Assembly: GCA_040391785.1 (NCBI GenBank)
Contig: JBEBXH010000028.1
Location: 1-64,000, forward strand
Length of the DNA stretch: 64,000 bases
Source of the DNA: UBA5239 sp040391785
GTDB taxonomy: Bacteria; Verrucomicrobiota; Lentisphaeria; Victivallales; Victivallaceae
Direction: 5' to 3'
Shown: piece by piece, positions 25,354 to 34,080 of the stretch
How the letters are laid out: the number at the start of each line of letters is the position of its first letter
How positions within the stretch are numbered: position 1 is the first letter of the stretch
Position numbers and translations under genes: made by a program
Notes under the pieces: generated by a model
Database searches by the model: none
Seen by the model: the letters and a program-made list of their open reading frames with translations, nothing else
What the model was told of the DNA's origin: nothing

Positions 25354-25767
25354 ATGAAGTCGATATGCGGAAAGTCGCTGTTAGCTGTGAGCTTGATGAT
25401 GCTGGGGTTGTTGTTGCCGTCGTGTCAGAATTACGAGAGCAGCAATAATTATATGGTGATCGGCAATGTGCTCAGCCACTTCGAAGCCAGCGGCATCAAA
25501 GTCGAGCAGGTGCAGCCGCTGGTGCCCGGGCTGGTGAATGCCACGGTGGGGGCGGCGGCGATGATCGACAAGCAGGAAGTCGGTATTTACAAGTTCGACA
25601 CGGCTTCACCGAAAGCGCGGGAAACGCTGAAGCGGCTCCACGAGAACGAATATATCTATATCATGGCCATGAAGTACCCGGTGGTGGTAAAAGGGTCATT
25701 TGTATTTCTGGGGGTGAACAACCATCCGCAGAAGCATAAGATCATGCAGGCGATTCAGACGTTATAA
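25354..25767 (+). CDS. Predicted lipoprotein of unknown function
   Basis: 137 residues. The lipobox LLLPSC puts the lipidated cysteine at residue 24 after a hydrophobic signal. The mature domain (NYMVIGNVLSHFEASGIKVEQVQPLVPGLVNATVGAAAMIDKQ as separate strands, then YIYIMAMKYPVVVKGSFVFLG) looks like a small alpha/beta fold, with no family I can name. It lies 8 bases before the first Ehr subunit gene and may be co-expressed with it, but no homologous role in hydrogenase-like complexes is known to me. Confidence 0.7.
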   Translation: MKSICGKSLLAVSLMMLGLLLPSCQNYESSNNYMVIGNVLSHFEASGIKVEQVQPLVPGLVNATVGAAAMIDKQEVGIYKFDTASPKARETLKRLHENEYIYIMAMKYPVVVKGSFVFLGVNNHPQKHKIMQAIQTL

Positions 25768-25775
25768 GGAATTGA

Positions 25776-27674
25776 ATGGCAATACTTACTGATATCCATG
25801 TATTCATTTACCTGATTATCACTGCGCTTGTCAGCGGTTTCCTGGCGTTGCCGAAAACACGGCTGAGCGGATTTATCGGGATGATCGGACCGACTGCGGG
25901 GCTGATTTTCTCGATTCCGCAGGTGTACCGGGTCCTGTGGAAGGGCATGCCGATGCAGGGCGAACTGGTGATCCCGTTTCCGTTTCAAACCTTCCAGCTG
26001 CAATTCACCGAGGTCGACGCGGTGTTCATGATCCCGCTGCTGATCGTGGGGTTCACGGTGGCGCTGTTTGCGCTCTGCATCACCAAACCGGAGCACGCGG
26101 TGACGCAGCCGCATTTCTGGTTTTTCCTGAATATCATGTATGCGGGGGTCATGATTACGCTGGTTTCGGGCACGCCCATGATGTTTCTGTATGGCTGGGA
26201 GCTGATGTCCTGGGCGGCGTTTTTCCTGATCTGCACGTATTATAAACGCAAAGATGCGCGGGATGCGGGGATCATTTATTTCATTGTCGCGCATTTGTCT
26301 TTCCTGCTGATCCTGCTTGCATCGTTCCTTTTTGACTATAACACGACTTCGCTGCCGTCGATGGTATTTCTGGTGGCGCTGATCGGGTTCGGGTCCAAGT
26401 CCGGGGTGGTGCCTTTCCATGTGTGGCTGCCGGACGCGCATGCGGCCGCGCCGGGGCATGTTTCGGCGCTGATGGGCGGGGTCATGTGTAATATGGGGCT
26501 CTATATCATCTGGCGGCTGGTCAGTCAGGATATGGTGGAGTTCGTGGCGCCGCCGCACTGGTGGGGTTATGCGCTGCTGGGCGCCGGAGCGGTGAGCGCG
26601 CTGTACGGAGCACTCATGGCGCTGGCGCAGCACAACTTGAAACGGCTGCTGGCCTACAGCGTCATCGAAAATACCGGGGTGCTGCTGATGGGGATCGGGC
26701 TGGGATTCATCGCCTGGAACCACGGTTACGCGATGATCCGCGACATTTTGTATGCGGGCTGTGCGCTGCAGGTCATCAACCACGCGATTTTCAAGAGCCT
26801 GCTTTTTATGGCGGCCGGCACGGTCGTGAATCAGACCGGGGCCACCGATATCAACTACCTGGGCGGGCTGCTGAAAAAGCTGCCGGTCACGGGGCTGGCG
26901 CTGCTGATCGGGTGCGCGGCGGCGGCGGGACTGCCGCCGTTCAACGGTTTCATCGGCGAATTCATGCTGTTCTATGGCGCGATGGCGAGTTTGACCTTGA
27001 AGTCGGTACCGTGGCAGATGTTGGCGGCGTCGATTTTCATGGTGGCGGTGCTGGGATTGGCGAGCGGGCTGACGCTGGTGTGCTTCACCAAGCTGGCGGG
27101 GCTGACGATTCTCGGGGAACCGCGCAGCAAGCTGGCGGAGGACTGCGTGGTGAGCAACCAGAAGTTGCGTTTTTCGCTGTGTACGCTGATTGTGCTGTGC
27201 CTGGTGCTGGGGGTAGGGCTGCCGTTTGTGATTCCGGCGCCGGCGGCGCTGTGGAAAATGTCGCTGGCACTGCTGATCCTGATCGGGCTGACCCTGGTCG
27301 GATACTGGCTGCGGCGACACTTGAGAGGCGCCCGGCTGGACCGCGAAAAACGCTCCTGGACCGGAGGTTATTCGGGCGGCAACTCGCGCCTCGAGTACAG
27401 CGGCAGCGCCTATGTGCAGCCGATTACGTCGTTCCTGAAACTCCTGCTGCGCTTCCGGCGCAGTTACCGGAAGCCGGAAAAGATTTTCCCGGAAAGCACG
27501 GAATTCTCGACCGGCGAGGAAGATATGATTCTCGAGCATGTTTACCGGCCGTTTTTCAAGCTGGTTTATAAATGGTGTCTGGCGCTCAGGTTCCTACAGG
27601 ATGGACAGCTGAGCCGTTATGTCCTCTATATCGTGTTGGTCCTGTTATTTTTGCTGGTGTGGAAATTATGGTGA
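25776..27674 (+). CDS. HyfB/NuoL-like proton-translocating subunit of the hydrogenase-related complex
   Basis: 632 residues with about 14-16 membrane helices. The antiporter-like (Proton_antipo_M) core shows WELMSWAAFFLICTYY (conserved Glu), GSKSGVVPFHVWLPDAHAAAPGHVSALMGGVM (conserved Lys and His), and LKRLLAYSVIENTGVLLMGIG. A hydrophilic C-terminal extension with WTGGYSGGNSRLEYSGSAY and one last helix is typical of HyfB/HycC proteins. In group 4 hydrogenases this subunit couples electron transfer to ion pumping. First gene of six. Confidence 0.92.
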   Translation: MAILTDIHVFIYLIITALVSGFLALPKTRLSGFIGMIGPTAGLIFSIPQVYRVLWKGMPMQGELVIPFPFQTFQLQFTEVDAVFMIPLLIVGFTVALFALCITKPEHAVTQPHFWFFLNIMYAGVMITLVSGTPMMFLYGWELMSWAAFFLICTYYKRKDARDAGIIYFIVAHLSFLLILLASFLFDYNTTSLPSMVFLVALIGFGSKSGVVPFHVWLPDAHAAAPGHVSALMGGVMCNMGLYIIWRLVSQDMVEFVAPPHWWGYALLGAGAVSALYGALMALAQHNLKRLLAYSVIENTGVLLMGIGLGFIAWNHGYAMIRDILYAGCALQVINHAIFKSLLFMAAGTVVNQTGATDINYLGGLLKKLPVTGLALLIGCAAAAGLPPFNGFIGEFMLFYGAMASLTLKSVPWQMLAASIFMVAVLGLASGLTLVCFTKLAGLTILGEPRSKLAEDCVVSNQKLRFSLCTLIVLCLVLGVGLPFVIPAPAALWKMSLALLILIGLTLVGYWLRRHLRGARLDREKRSWTGGYSGGNSRLEYSGSAYVQPITSFLKLLLRFRRSYRKPEKIFPESTEFSTGEEDMILEHVYRPFFKLVYKWCLALRFLQDGQLSRYVLYIVLVLLFLLVWKLW

Positions 27675-28582
27675 TGGAGCTGATTGTACTATCTGGAAAC
27701 CTGCTGCTGGCGCTGTTGACGGCGCCTCTGGTGTGGGCGATGTGCTACCGGGTCAAATGCTGGTTTGACGGACGGCAGGGGCCATCGCTTTTGTACGTTT
27801 ATTACGACATTGCCAAATGTATGAAAAAGGGGAGCAGCTACAGCAACAGCACGACACTGGTTTTCCGGATCGCGCCGATCCTGAGTTTCAACTCGATTCT
27901 GTTGGCGGTGGCGCTGATGCCGGCCGGGCGGTATGCGTCATGGCTGGGGTTCAACGGCGATTTGATTTTGTTTGTGATGCTCTTCGGGGTCGGCCATTTC
28001 TGGATGGTGCTGGGGGCTTTGGATACCGGGACGCCGTTCGGGGGGCTTGGGGCCAGCCGGGAAGCGTTTTATACGGTGATGGTGAATCCGGCGTTTTTTC
28101 TGGTGATGGCGGTGCTGGCGGCCTGCGCCGGCGGAATGACGCTGCAGTCGATTTTCGCCCCGAAAGTGACATATATGTTCGGCAGCCGGATCATGGTGGT
28201 GCTGGCGTTGCTGATGATTTACCTGGTAGAGAACGGTTTGATGCCGTTCGACAATCCGTCCAACAAAACCGAGTTGACCATGGTGAAGAACGCCACGGTG
28301 CTGGATTATTCGGGGCCGGACCACGGGATCATCCAATACCTGCAGGCGCTGAAACTCTGGCTGCTGGGGGCGGTGCTGGTGCTGGCGGCGTGTCCGATGC
28401 TGTCGGTGCTGCCGCTGTATTTGTACTGGCCGGTGCTGTTCCTGGGGGTGCTGACCACCGGGACGATTTGTGCGTTGGTGGAGGCGATGATGGCGCGGCT
28501 GTCGATGCCGGGCGTACCTCAATATTTACTGCTCGGGTTCTGCAGTGCGCTGCTGGCCCTGGTATTTCTGCTTTACAGGTGA
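27668..28582 (+). CDS. HyfC/HycD (NuoH-like) membrane subunit
   Basis: 304 residues from the ATG at 27668, overlapping the preceding stop by 7 bases. A second ATG at 27674 is equally possible. About eight membrane helices carry the NuoH features RVKCWFDGRQGPSLLYVYYDIAKCMKKG (quinone-site region), the FGGLGASREAFYTVMVNPAF loop and LVENGLMPFDNPSNKTELTM. In complex I and group 4 hydrogenases this subunit anchors the peripheral arm and joins it to the pump modules. Confidence 0.92.
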   Translation: MVMELIVLSGNLLLALLTAPLVWAMCYRVKCWFDGRQGPSLLYVYYDIAKCMKKGSSYSNSTTLVFRIAPILSFNSILLAVALMPAGRYASWLGFNGDLILFVMLFGVGHFWMVLGALDTGTPFGGLGASREAFYTVMVNPAFFLVMAVLAACAGGMTLQSIFAPKVTYMFGSRIMVVLALLMIYLVENGLMPFDNPSNKTELTMVKNATVLDYSGPDHGIIQYLQALKLWLLGAVLVLAACPMLSVLPLYLYWPVLFLGVLTTGTICALVEAMMARLSMPGVPQYLLLGFCSALLALVFLLYR

Positions 28583-28588
28583 TGAACG

Positions 28589-29257
28589 ATGTTTGAACTG
28601 GTGAACTTGACATTTGCGGCAATCATTATCAGCTGTCTGCTGATCGCGGCGGCGGGGCGGCTGAAGAACTGCCTGTATACGGCGGCGGCGCAGGGGCTGC
28701 TGGTGTCGCTGGTGCCGCTGATTACATCCGGGTTCAAACTGGAGGTGATCATTTTGGCGGCGGCGGGGATTGTGATCAAAATGCTGCTGCTGCCGCTGAT
28801 GATCCTGAACTCGATCCGCGAGGCGCGCGTCCGCCGGGAAATCGAGCCGAAAATCAGCTATCCGCTGTCGATCCTCTTCTCGCTGGGGGGGCTGCTGATG
28901 TCGCTGTGGCTGGTGTCGAAACTGCCGCTGGCGGAAAATGACGGGGTCACGCACCTGATGGTGGTCACGCCGTTTTTCATGATTTTCACCGGACTGTTTC
29001 TGCTGATCAGCCGGTTGAAAGCGATTACCGGGGTCATTGGACTCCTGATTTTCGGCAATGGCATTTATCTTTTCGGCGGCTTGCTGAGCCTGCATCATAA
29101 TATGGTGGTTGAATTCGGTCTGTTCCTGGACGCCCTGGTGGCGTTGTGCGCTTACGGCGTTGCCAAATTCTCCATCAACCGCTCCTTTGATCATATTGAC
29201 GTCAGCCATGTCAGCGGTCTGGCCGACGTCATGGAAATGGAAGAAGAGGAGGGGTAA
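28589..29257 (+). CDS. HyfE-like membrane subunit
   Basis: 222 residues and about seven membrane helices, matching HyfE (hydrogenase-4 component E), related to NuoK with added helices. Conserved-looking parts are KNCLYTAAAQGLLVSLVPL, AAAGIVIKMLLLPLMIL, LIFGNGIYLFGGLLSLH and FGLFLDALVALCAYGVAKFSI. The C-terminus ends in a run of acidic residues. Six bases separate it from the upstream gene and three from the next. Confidence 0.9.
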   Translation: MFELVNLTFAAIIISCLLIAAAGRLKNCLYTAAAQGLLVSLVPLITSGFKLEVIILAAAGIVIKMLLLPLMILNSIREARVRREIEPKISYPLSILFSLGGLLMSLWLVSKLPLAENDGVTHLMVVTPFFMIFTGLFLLISRLKAITGVIGLLIFGNGIYLFGGLLSLHHNMVVEFGLFLDALVALCAYGVAKFSINRSFDHIDVSHVSGLADVMEMEEEEG

Positions 29258-29260
29258 GCG

Positions 29261-30682
29261 ATGATTCTGGCATTTCTGTTTTTTCCGGTACTGATTGGAC
29301 TGCTGTGTCTGCTGATCAAATCCCATTGGCTGCGGCCGCTGGTGATTACCGGGGCGGTGATTCATTTCGGGTTGACGATCGCCAGTTTCTTCTATCAATT
29401 CGTCTGCGTTACCGGCTGGCTGGGGGTCGATGCCCCGACGAAACTGTTTCTGCTGGTGCTCAGTGTCCTTTTTCTGCTGGTATCGATTTACAGCCGCGAT
29501 TATATGACCTTGAATTCCAAGGTGCTGGAGCATGAGTCGAAATACAGCTGTTGTCTGCTCTGCATGCTGGGGACGATGTCGATCGTGATTATGTCGCGGC
29601 ACTTCGGGATCACCTGGCTGGCGATGGGCTGTACGGTGCTCCTGTCAATACCGTTGGTGTATTACCACCATACCCGGGCGGCGCTGGAAGCGATGTGGAA
29701 ATATCTGATGATCTGCGCCGTCGGCCTTGGGCTGGCGCTGATGGGCAACATGCTGCTGGTGTACGCGTATCAGGGGGTGGAAACTCCGCTGATGCTGGAT
29801 AATTTGCTGAATCTCGAATTCCACGGCGAAGTGAAGTGGCTGAAGGCTTCGTACATCTTCTTCCTGGTCGGTTACGGCACGATCATGGGGCTGGCGCCGA
29901 TGCATTCGTGGCTGCCGGACTCGTATTCGGAAGCGCCGTCGCCGGTGTCGGCATTGTTTCCGGCGCTGATGAACTGCGCATTTCTGGTGATCCTGCGCTT
30001 CGGGCAGGTCTGCAATGTGGCGGGGCTCGGGAGTTTCCGGCAGGAACTGCTGATTTTCTTCGGGGTGGCGTCGCTGCTTTTCGCCGCGGTTTTCGTGATC
30101 GGGCAAAAGGACTACCCGCGCATGCTGGCCTATACCAGCGTGGCCCACGCCGGGCTGATGGTCCTGGGCGCCGGGGCCGGGGCGATCGGCATGGTCGGGG
30201 CCATGATCCATATTTTCGTACACAGTTTGATCAAGGGGATGCTGTTCATGCTCTCCGGCAATATTATCGCGGTTTACCGCAGCCGCCATATCGACAAAGT
30301 CGGCGGGATGCTGCAGATTATTCCCAGTTCGGGGGTGATGTGGCTGGCGGGTTTCATGGCGCTGAGCGGCCTGCCGCCGTTCGGCATCTACCAGAGCAAT
30401 CTGCGGATCTGCAAGGGGCTGGTGGAGTCGGGGTCCTATATAGTGCTGGGGATCAGTTTGCTGCTGATGGGGATTATTTTCGTCGGGATGCTGTGCGTTT
30501 TCGTGCCGATGGCCATCGATACGCCACCGTCGGGGATCTCGCTGAAGCCCGGCGACCCGATTTTGAAGAAACTTTTGGTTCCCTCGACTCTGGCCGCGCT
30601 GCTGGCCCTGACGCTGGGACTTTATATTCCGCCGTGGCTGGAGCAGTTGCTCAGCGAGTCGGCCCGGATTTTCGGAGGTTAG
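29261..30682 (+). CDS. HyfF (NuoL/M/N-like) antiporter subunit
   Basis: 473 residues with about 14 helices. Antiporter-family signatures are GLAPMHSWLPDSYSEAPSPVSALFPALM, YPRMLAYTSVAHAGLMVLGAGAGA, IHIFVHSLIKGMLFMLSGN and LSGLPPFGIYQSNLRI. It is the second large antiporter-like subunit of the complex beside HyfB. It lacks the usual Glu-containing helix seen in HyfB (WELMSW), having YYHHTRAALEAMWKYLMI in the same region. It ends 4 bases before the GTG start of the large-subunit gene. Confidence 0.9.
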   Translation: MILAFLFFPVLIGLLCLLIKSHWLRPLVITGAVIHFGLTIASFFYQFVCVTGWLGVDAPTKLFLLVLSVLFLLVSIYSRDYMTLNSKVLEHESKYSCCLLCMLGTMSIVIMSRHFGITWLAMGCTVLLSIPLVYYHHTRAALEAMWKYLMICAVGLGLALMGNMLLVYAYQGVETPLMLDNLLNLEFHGEVKWLKASYIFFLVGYGTIMGLAPMHSWLPDSYSEAPSPVSALFPALMNCAFLVILRFGQVCNVAGLGSFRQELLIFFGVASLLFAAVFVIGQKDYPRMLAYTSVAHAGLMVLGAGAGAIGMVGAMIHIFVHSLIKGMLFMLSGNIIAVYRSRHIDKVGGMLQIIPSSGVMWLAGFMALSGLPPFGIYQSNLRICKGLVESGSYIVLGISLLLMGIIFVGMLCVFVPMAIDTPPSGISLKPGDPILKKLLVPSTLAALLALTLGLYIPPWLEQLLSESARIFGG

Positions 30683-30686
30683 CACA

Positions 30687-32111
30687 GTGAGAAATGGCGA
30701 AGCAATCAAATTAGCAGAAGTTCCGGTCCTCGGTTTTTCCGAATTTTACGAACGGGTGATCGAGCAGCTGCGCCGCGGGGTATGGCGGATCACCGCCTGG
30801 TTCGTGGACGATTCGATGATGTATATGATCCTGGCCAACGACACCAAAGGCACGCTCCAGGTTCTGGCCACCCGCCCCGAACGCTCCTGGATCTCGATCT
30901 GCAGCGAATTTCCGCAGGCCGGGATTTTCGAACGCGAAATCGCCGAACAGGGCCGAGTCGTGGTGGAGGGGAATCCGTGGCTGAAGTCGATACGGGTGCC
31001 GCAAAAGGAAAAATCGTTCTTTCATATCGTCGGCATGGAGATCAACGAAGTCGGAGCCGGTCCGGTCCTGGGCGACGTGACCCAGCCGGTTTACTACCGC
31101 TTCCAGTGTCACGGCGAAGAAGTGCTGAATCTGGAAATATCCCTGGGCTACCTGCATCGCGGGGTGGAAAAATTGTTGATCGGCGGCCCGAATCTCCGCA
31201 GCGTGCATTATCTGGAAACCGCATCCGGAGACACGACCATCGGCCACGCCACCGCTTATTGCATGGCCATGGAAGCGCTGGCCGGGGTGCCTGCGAGCAA
31301 GGATGCGCTCAAGGTCCGAGCACTGGCGCTGGAGCTGGAAAGGCTGGCGCACCATACCTCCGACCTCGGCGACCTTTGCGCTACGGTGAATTTCGCGTCG
31401 ACCTCGGCGTATTGCCGGCGCATTGCCGGGGAATATATGGGGATGACGGCGCTGATGTGTGGCAATTCTTACGGGCGCGGGCTTGCGCGGCCGGGCGGCA
31501 TCGGCTACCGGGTGGATTCCGAGCTCATGGGGCGCATGCGTTATTGGCTCGAAGAAGTTTATTGCGATACGGTGGAAGCGCTGGCATTGATGCTGAATTC
31601 CACCTCGGTCATGGGGCGTTTTGAGCGCTGCGGCAGCCTGCCGCTGGGGATTGCGCGGCAGCTGGGGACCGTCGGGTTGGTGGCCCGGGCGTCCGGCATG
31701 CCGAGGGATGTGCGGGTGCATTTCCCGTTCGGCGATATCCCGAACTACGGGGTGGTCCTGGGCAAGAACGGCGACGTTTACGACCGGGCCAAGGTGCGCT
31801 GGCGCGAGATCAAAAATTCCGGCAAAATCGTGTCGCGCCTTTGCGATATGATCGGCGAGGTCAAACCGGTTGCCGAGCCCCTCAAGCCGCGTCCGTCCTG
31901 CCTGGCCGTGTCGCTGGTCGAGGGCTGGCGCGGCGAAATCTGCCACGTGGCGCTGACCGATGAACAAGGCAAATTCAAATTTTACAAGGTCATCGATCCG
32001 TCGTTCCATAACTTCATGGGGTTGGCATATCTGATGCGCGGCGCGCAGATTTCCGATTTTCCGCTTTGCAGCCGGAGTTTCAGTTTGTCCAGCAGCGGAC
32101 ACGATTTATAA
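30687..32111 (+). CDS. HyfG/NuoCD-like large subunit lacking all NiFe cysteine ligands (Ehr-type)
   Basis: 474 residues from a GTG start that has GGAGG (30674-30678) upstream. Residues 1-110 are NuoC-like and the rest is NuoD/hydrogenase large-subunit-like (LGYLHRGVEKL). True group 4 hydrogenases carry RxCGxCxxxH and DPCxxC. Here the first motif is ETASGDTTIGH (177-187), with Ser180 and Thr183 where the cysteines belong, and the second is DPSFHNF near the C-terminus. All four ligands are therefore absent and no NiFe centre can form. This matches the 'energy-converting hydrogenase-related' (Ehr) complexes of unknown reaction. Confidence 0.92.
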   Translation: MRNGEAIKLAEVPVLGFSEFYERVIEQLRRGVWRITAWFVDDSMMYMILANDTKGTLQVLATRPERSWISICSEFPQAGIFEREIAEQGRVVVEGNPWLKSIRVPQKEKSFFHIVGMEINEVGAGPVLGDVTQPVYYRFQCHGEEVLNLEISLGYLHRGVEKLLIGGPNLRSVHYLETASGDTTIGHATAYCMAMEALAGVPASKDALKVRALALELERLAHHTSDLGDLCATVNFASTSAYCRRIAGEYMGMTALMCGNSYGRGLARPGGIGYRVDSELMGRMRYWLEEVYCDTVEALALMLNSTSVMGRFERCGSLPLGIARQLGTVGLVARASGMPRDVRVHFPFGDIPNYGVVLGKNGDVYDRAKVRWREIKNSGKIVSRLCDMIGEVKPVAEPLKPRPSCLAVSLVEGWRGEICHVALTDEQGKFKFYKVIDPSFHNFMGLAYLMRGAQISDFPLCSRSFSLSSSGHDL

Positions 32112-32123
32112 GGATGTGAAATT

Positions 32124-32888
32124 ATGCTTTTACGATTGTTGAATACCCGCCTGCGCCAAGGCTACCGGACCCAGCCGTTTCCGCCGGAAACCACCGATTT
32201 TCCGGAACGCTTCCGCGGCCTGCCGGAGCTGGATGCCGCGGCTTGTGCCGACTGGAACGCCGTCGCCGCGGTCTGCCCCACCGGCTGCATTCAGGTCGAT
32301 GGCGAAGGCAAACCGCGCCTGGACCTCGGCCGCTGCATCTTCTGCGGTGACTGCGGTAAATGCGCCGGCGACAAAGCCATTCATTTCTCCAAAGATTACC
32401 GTCAGGCGGTATTTGACCGCAAGGATTTTGTTTTCAGCCGGAAACTCGAGCGCCTCGCGGTCATGCGGCGCGCCGAAGTTCAGAAAATTTTCAAGCGCTC
32501 CTTGCGGATCCGCCTGGTGAGCGCGGGCGGCTGCGGCGCTTGCGAGTCGACGGCGGGCGCGCTGCTGTCGCCGACCTGGGATATCTCCCGCTTCGGCATG
32601 GACCTCGTCAGCTCGCCGAAACACGCCGACGCACTGTTGATCGTCGGCCCTGTTTCTGGCAATATGAAAAAGCCCATGCTGAAGGTCTACGAGGCCATGC
32701 CCGAGCCGAAACTGGTCATCGCCTGCGGCACCTGCGCCGTTTCCGGCGGCATTTACGAGGGCAGCGCGGACTGCTGCGACGGCGTCGGCAAACTGATTCC
32801 CGTAGACATGTATATCCCCGGCTGCCCCCCGCATCCGTTGGTTTTGATCGATGGATTATTGAGATTGGTTGGACGCAACAAAAATTAA
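32124..32888 (+). CDS. Fused HyfH-HyfI: ferredoxin domain plus hydrogenase small-subunit (NuoB-like) domain
   Basis: 254 residues. The N-terminal part (about 1-95) is ferredoxin-like with CPTGC (one cluster has lost its first ligands) and CIFCGDCGKCAG, enough for at least one 4Fe-4S cluster. The C-terminal part is NuoB/HyfI-like, with the N2-type cluster ligands GGCGACES, CGTCAVSGG and PGCPPHP all present. An electron path through iron-sulphur clusters is therefore kept although the NiFe site of the partner is lost. In E. coli the two domains are separate proteins (HyfH, HyfI). Last gene of the complex; the next ATG is 17 bases on. Confidence 0.92.
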   Translation: MLLRLLNTRLRQGYRTQPFPPETTDFPERFRGLPELDAAACADWNAVAAVCPTGCIQVDGEGKPRLDLGRCIFCGDCGKCAGDKAIHFSKDYRQAVFDRKDFVFSRKLERLAVMRRAEVQKIFKRSLRIRLVSAGGCGACESTAGALLSPTWDISRFGMDLVSSPKHADALLIVGPVSGNMKKPMLKVYEAMPEPKLVIACGTCAVSGGIYEGSADCCDGVGKLIPVDMYIPGCPPHPLVLIDGLLRLVGRNKN

Positions 32889-32905
32889 TTCAGGATAAAT
32901 ATTTT

Positions 32906-34060
32906 ATGGAACAGAGCACCGTTGATGTCAGAAATTTCGGGGCCGTCGGCAACGGCACGGCCGATGATACCGCCGCCATTCAAAAAGCCCTGTCGAGCGG
33001 CGCCGTCAAAGTGGTGATTTCCGACGGCGACTACCGGATCACCGGCACGCTGCGCGTTCACTCGCACACCCATATCGAGGCGTCGGCGAAGGCCCGCCTT
33101 TTCATGTGCGGCGACACGCCGAAGAAACGCGGCGACTTCCTGCTTACCAACGCCGATCACGAAGCCGGCAACGAAGACATCGCCATCACCGGCGGTATCT
33201 GGGACGGCAACAACAGCGGCAAATTCAATACCAAAGCCGATGACCTTTTCGACGTGACCGCCTATTCCGGCACCGTGCTGAACTTTTTCAACGTCCGCAA
33301 GCTCCTGCTCGAGAACCTGATCGTGGCGAATTCGGTGATCTACAACATCCGGATGAGCAAGCTCGAAGACTTTGTGATCCGCAACGTCGGCTTCCAGAGC
33401 GACCGCCTGGCCTTCAATCAGGACGGCCTGCATTTCGGCGGTTTTGTCCGCAACGGCGTGGTGGAAAACATCCGCGCCCTGAGCAAGGGCCAGACCAATG
33501 ACGACCTGCTGGCGTTTAATGCCGATGATTCCCTGGTGCGGCTGGAAAACTTCGACCTGCTCTGCGGCCCCATCGAAAACATCACCGTCAAAGACGTCTA
33601 TGCCGAAGATTGCCATACTGCCATCCGTATCCTGAGCGTGACCTCGCCGATCCGCAATATCCGCATCGAAAACCTTCACGCGGGCTGCCGCTGTTTCGCG
33701 ATCAACATGGATGCCGCCCGCTATTGCCGGACCCCGCTGTTCAAAGACGAAGACTGCCCGCAGGGCGTCGGCTGCGTCGAAAATATCGAGATCGACAACA
33801 TGACCGTGTATTCGACCGGCGAGCACAGCAAAGCCCTGATCTGCGGCGAAAACAACCTGAAAAATTTCCGTATCACCAATTTCCACCGGGACCGCTCCAA
33901 AGAGACCAATTTCGAAAAGCCGACCCTGCTGCTGACCAACATCCCCGGTATCCAGGTCGAAGCCAGGGAGGAGGGCCGGAGCGTCGTCTCCGCCACCCTC
34001 AACGCCAAGAAAGATATTCTGATCGTGGACGCCCCCTTCAGTGAGCTGAAACTGAACTGA
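32906..34060 (+). CDS. Right-handed beta-helix protein, GH28/pectate lyase-3-like
   Basis: 384 residues from ATG 32906. It opens with VDVRNFGAVGNGTADDTAAIQKAL, the classical start of GH28 and pectate_lyase_3 beta-helix proteins, followed by many strand repeats (NIRIENLHAG, VENIEIDNMTVYS, NFRITNFHRD). The DGLHFGG and NDDLLAFNADD segments occupy the place of the GH28 catalytic Asp residues, so a glycosidase is likely, but the canonical GH28 motif set is not clear. No signal peptide, so intracellular action on an oligosaccharide is expected. Confidence 0.82.
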   Translation: MEQSTVDVRNFGAVGNGTADDTAAIQKALSSGAVKVVISDGDYRITGTLRVHSHTHIEASAKARLFMCGDTPKKRGDFLLTNADHEAGNEDIAITGGIWDGNNSGKFNTKADDLFDVTAYSGTVLNFFNVRKLLLENLIVANSVIYNIRMSKLEDFVIRNVGFQSDRLAFNQDGLHFGGFVRNGVVENIRALSKGQTNDDLLAFNADDSLVRLENFDLLCGPIENITVKDVYAEDCHTAIRILSVTSPIRNIRIENLHAGCRCFAINMDAARYCRTPLFKDEDCPQGVGCVENIEIDNMTVYSTGEHSKALICGENNLKNFRITNFHRDRSKETNFEKPTLLLTNIPGIQVEAREEGRSVVSATLNAKKDILIVDAPFSELKLN

Positions 34061-34080
34061 TCAAGGGAACGGAAAAGCAG

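Noticed and set aside
25755..27539. 594-codon minus-strand ORF opposite the HyfB gene
   Set aside because: Gln/Arg/His-rich reverse complement of hydrophobic helix codons. No recognisable domain or start signal.
25776..32888. Reading the cluster as respiratory complex I or a working formate hydrogenlyase
   Set aside because: HyfE and the fused HyfH-HyfI are hydrogenase-type, nuoE/F/G/A/J genes are missing, and the NiFe ligands are absent, so neither label is supported.
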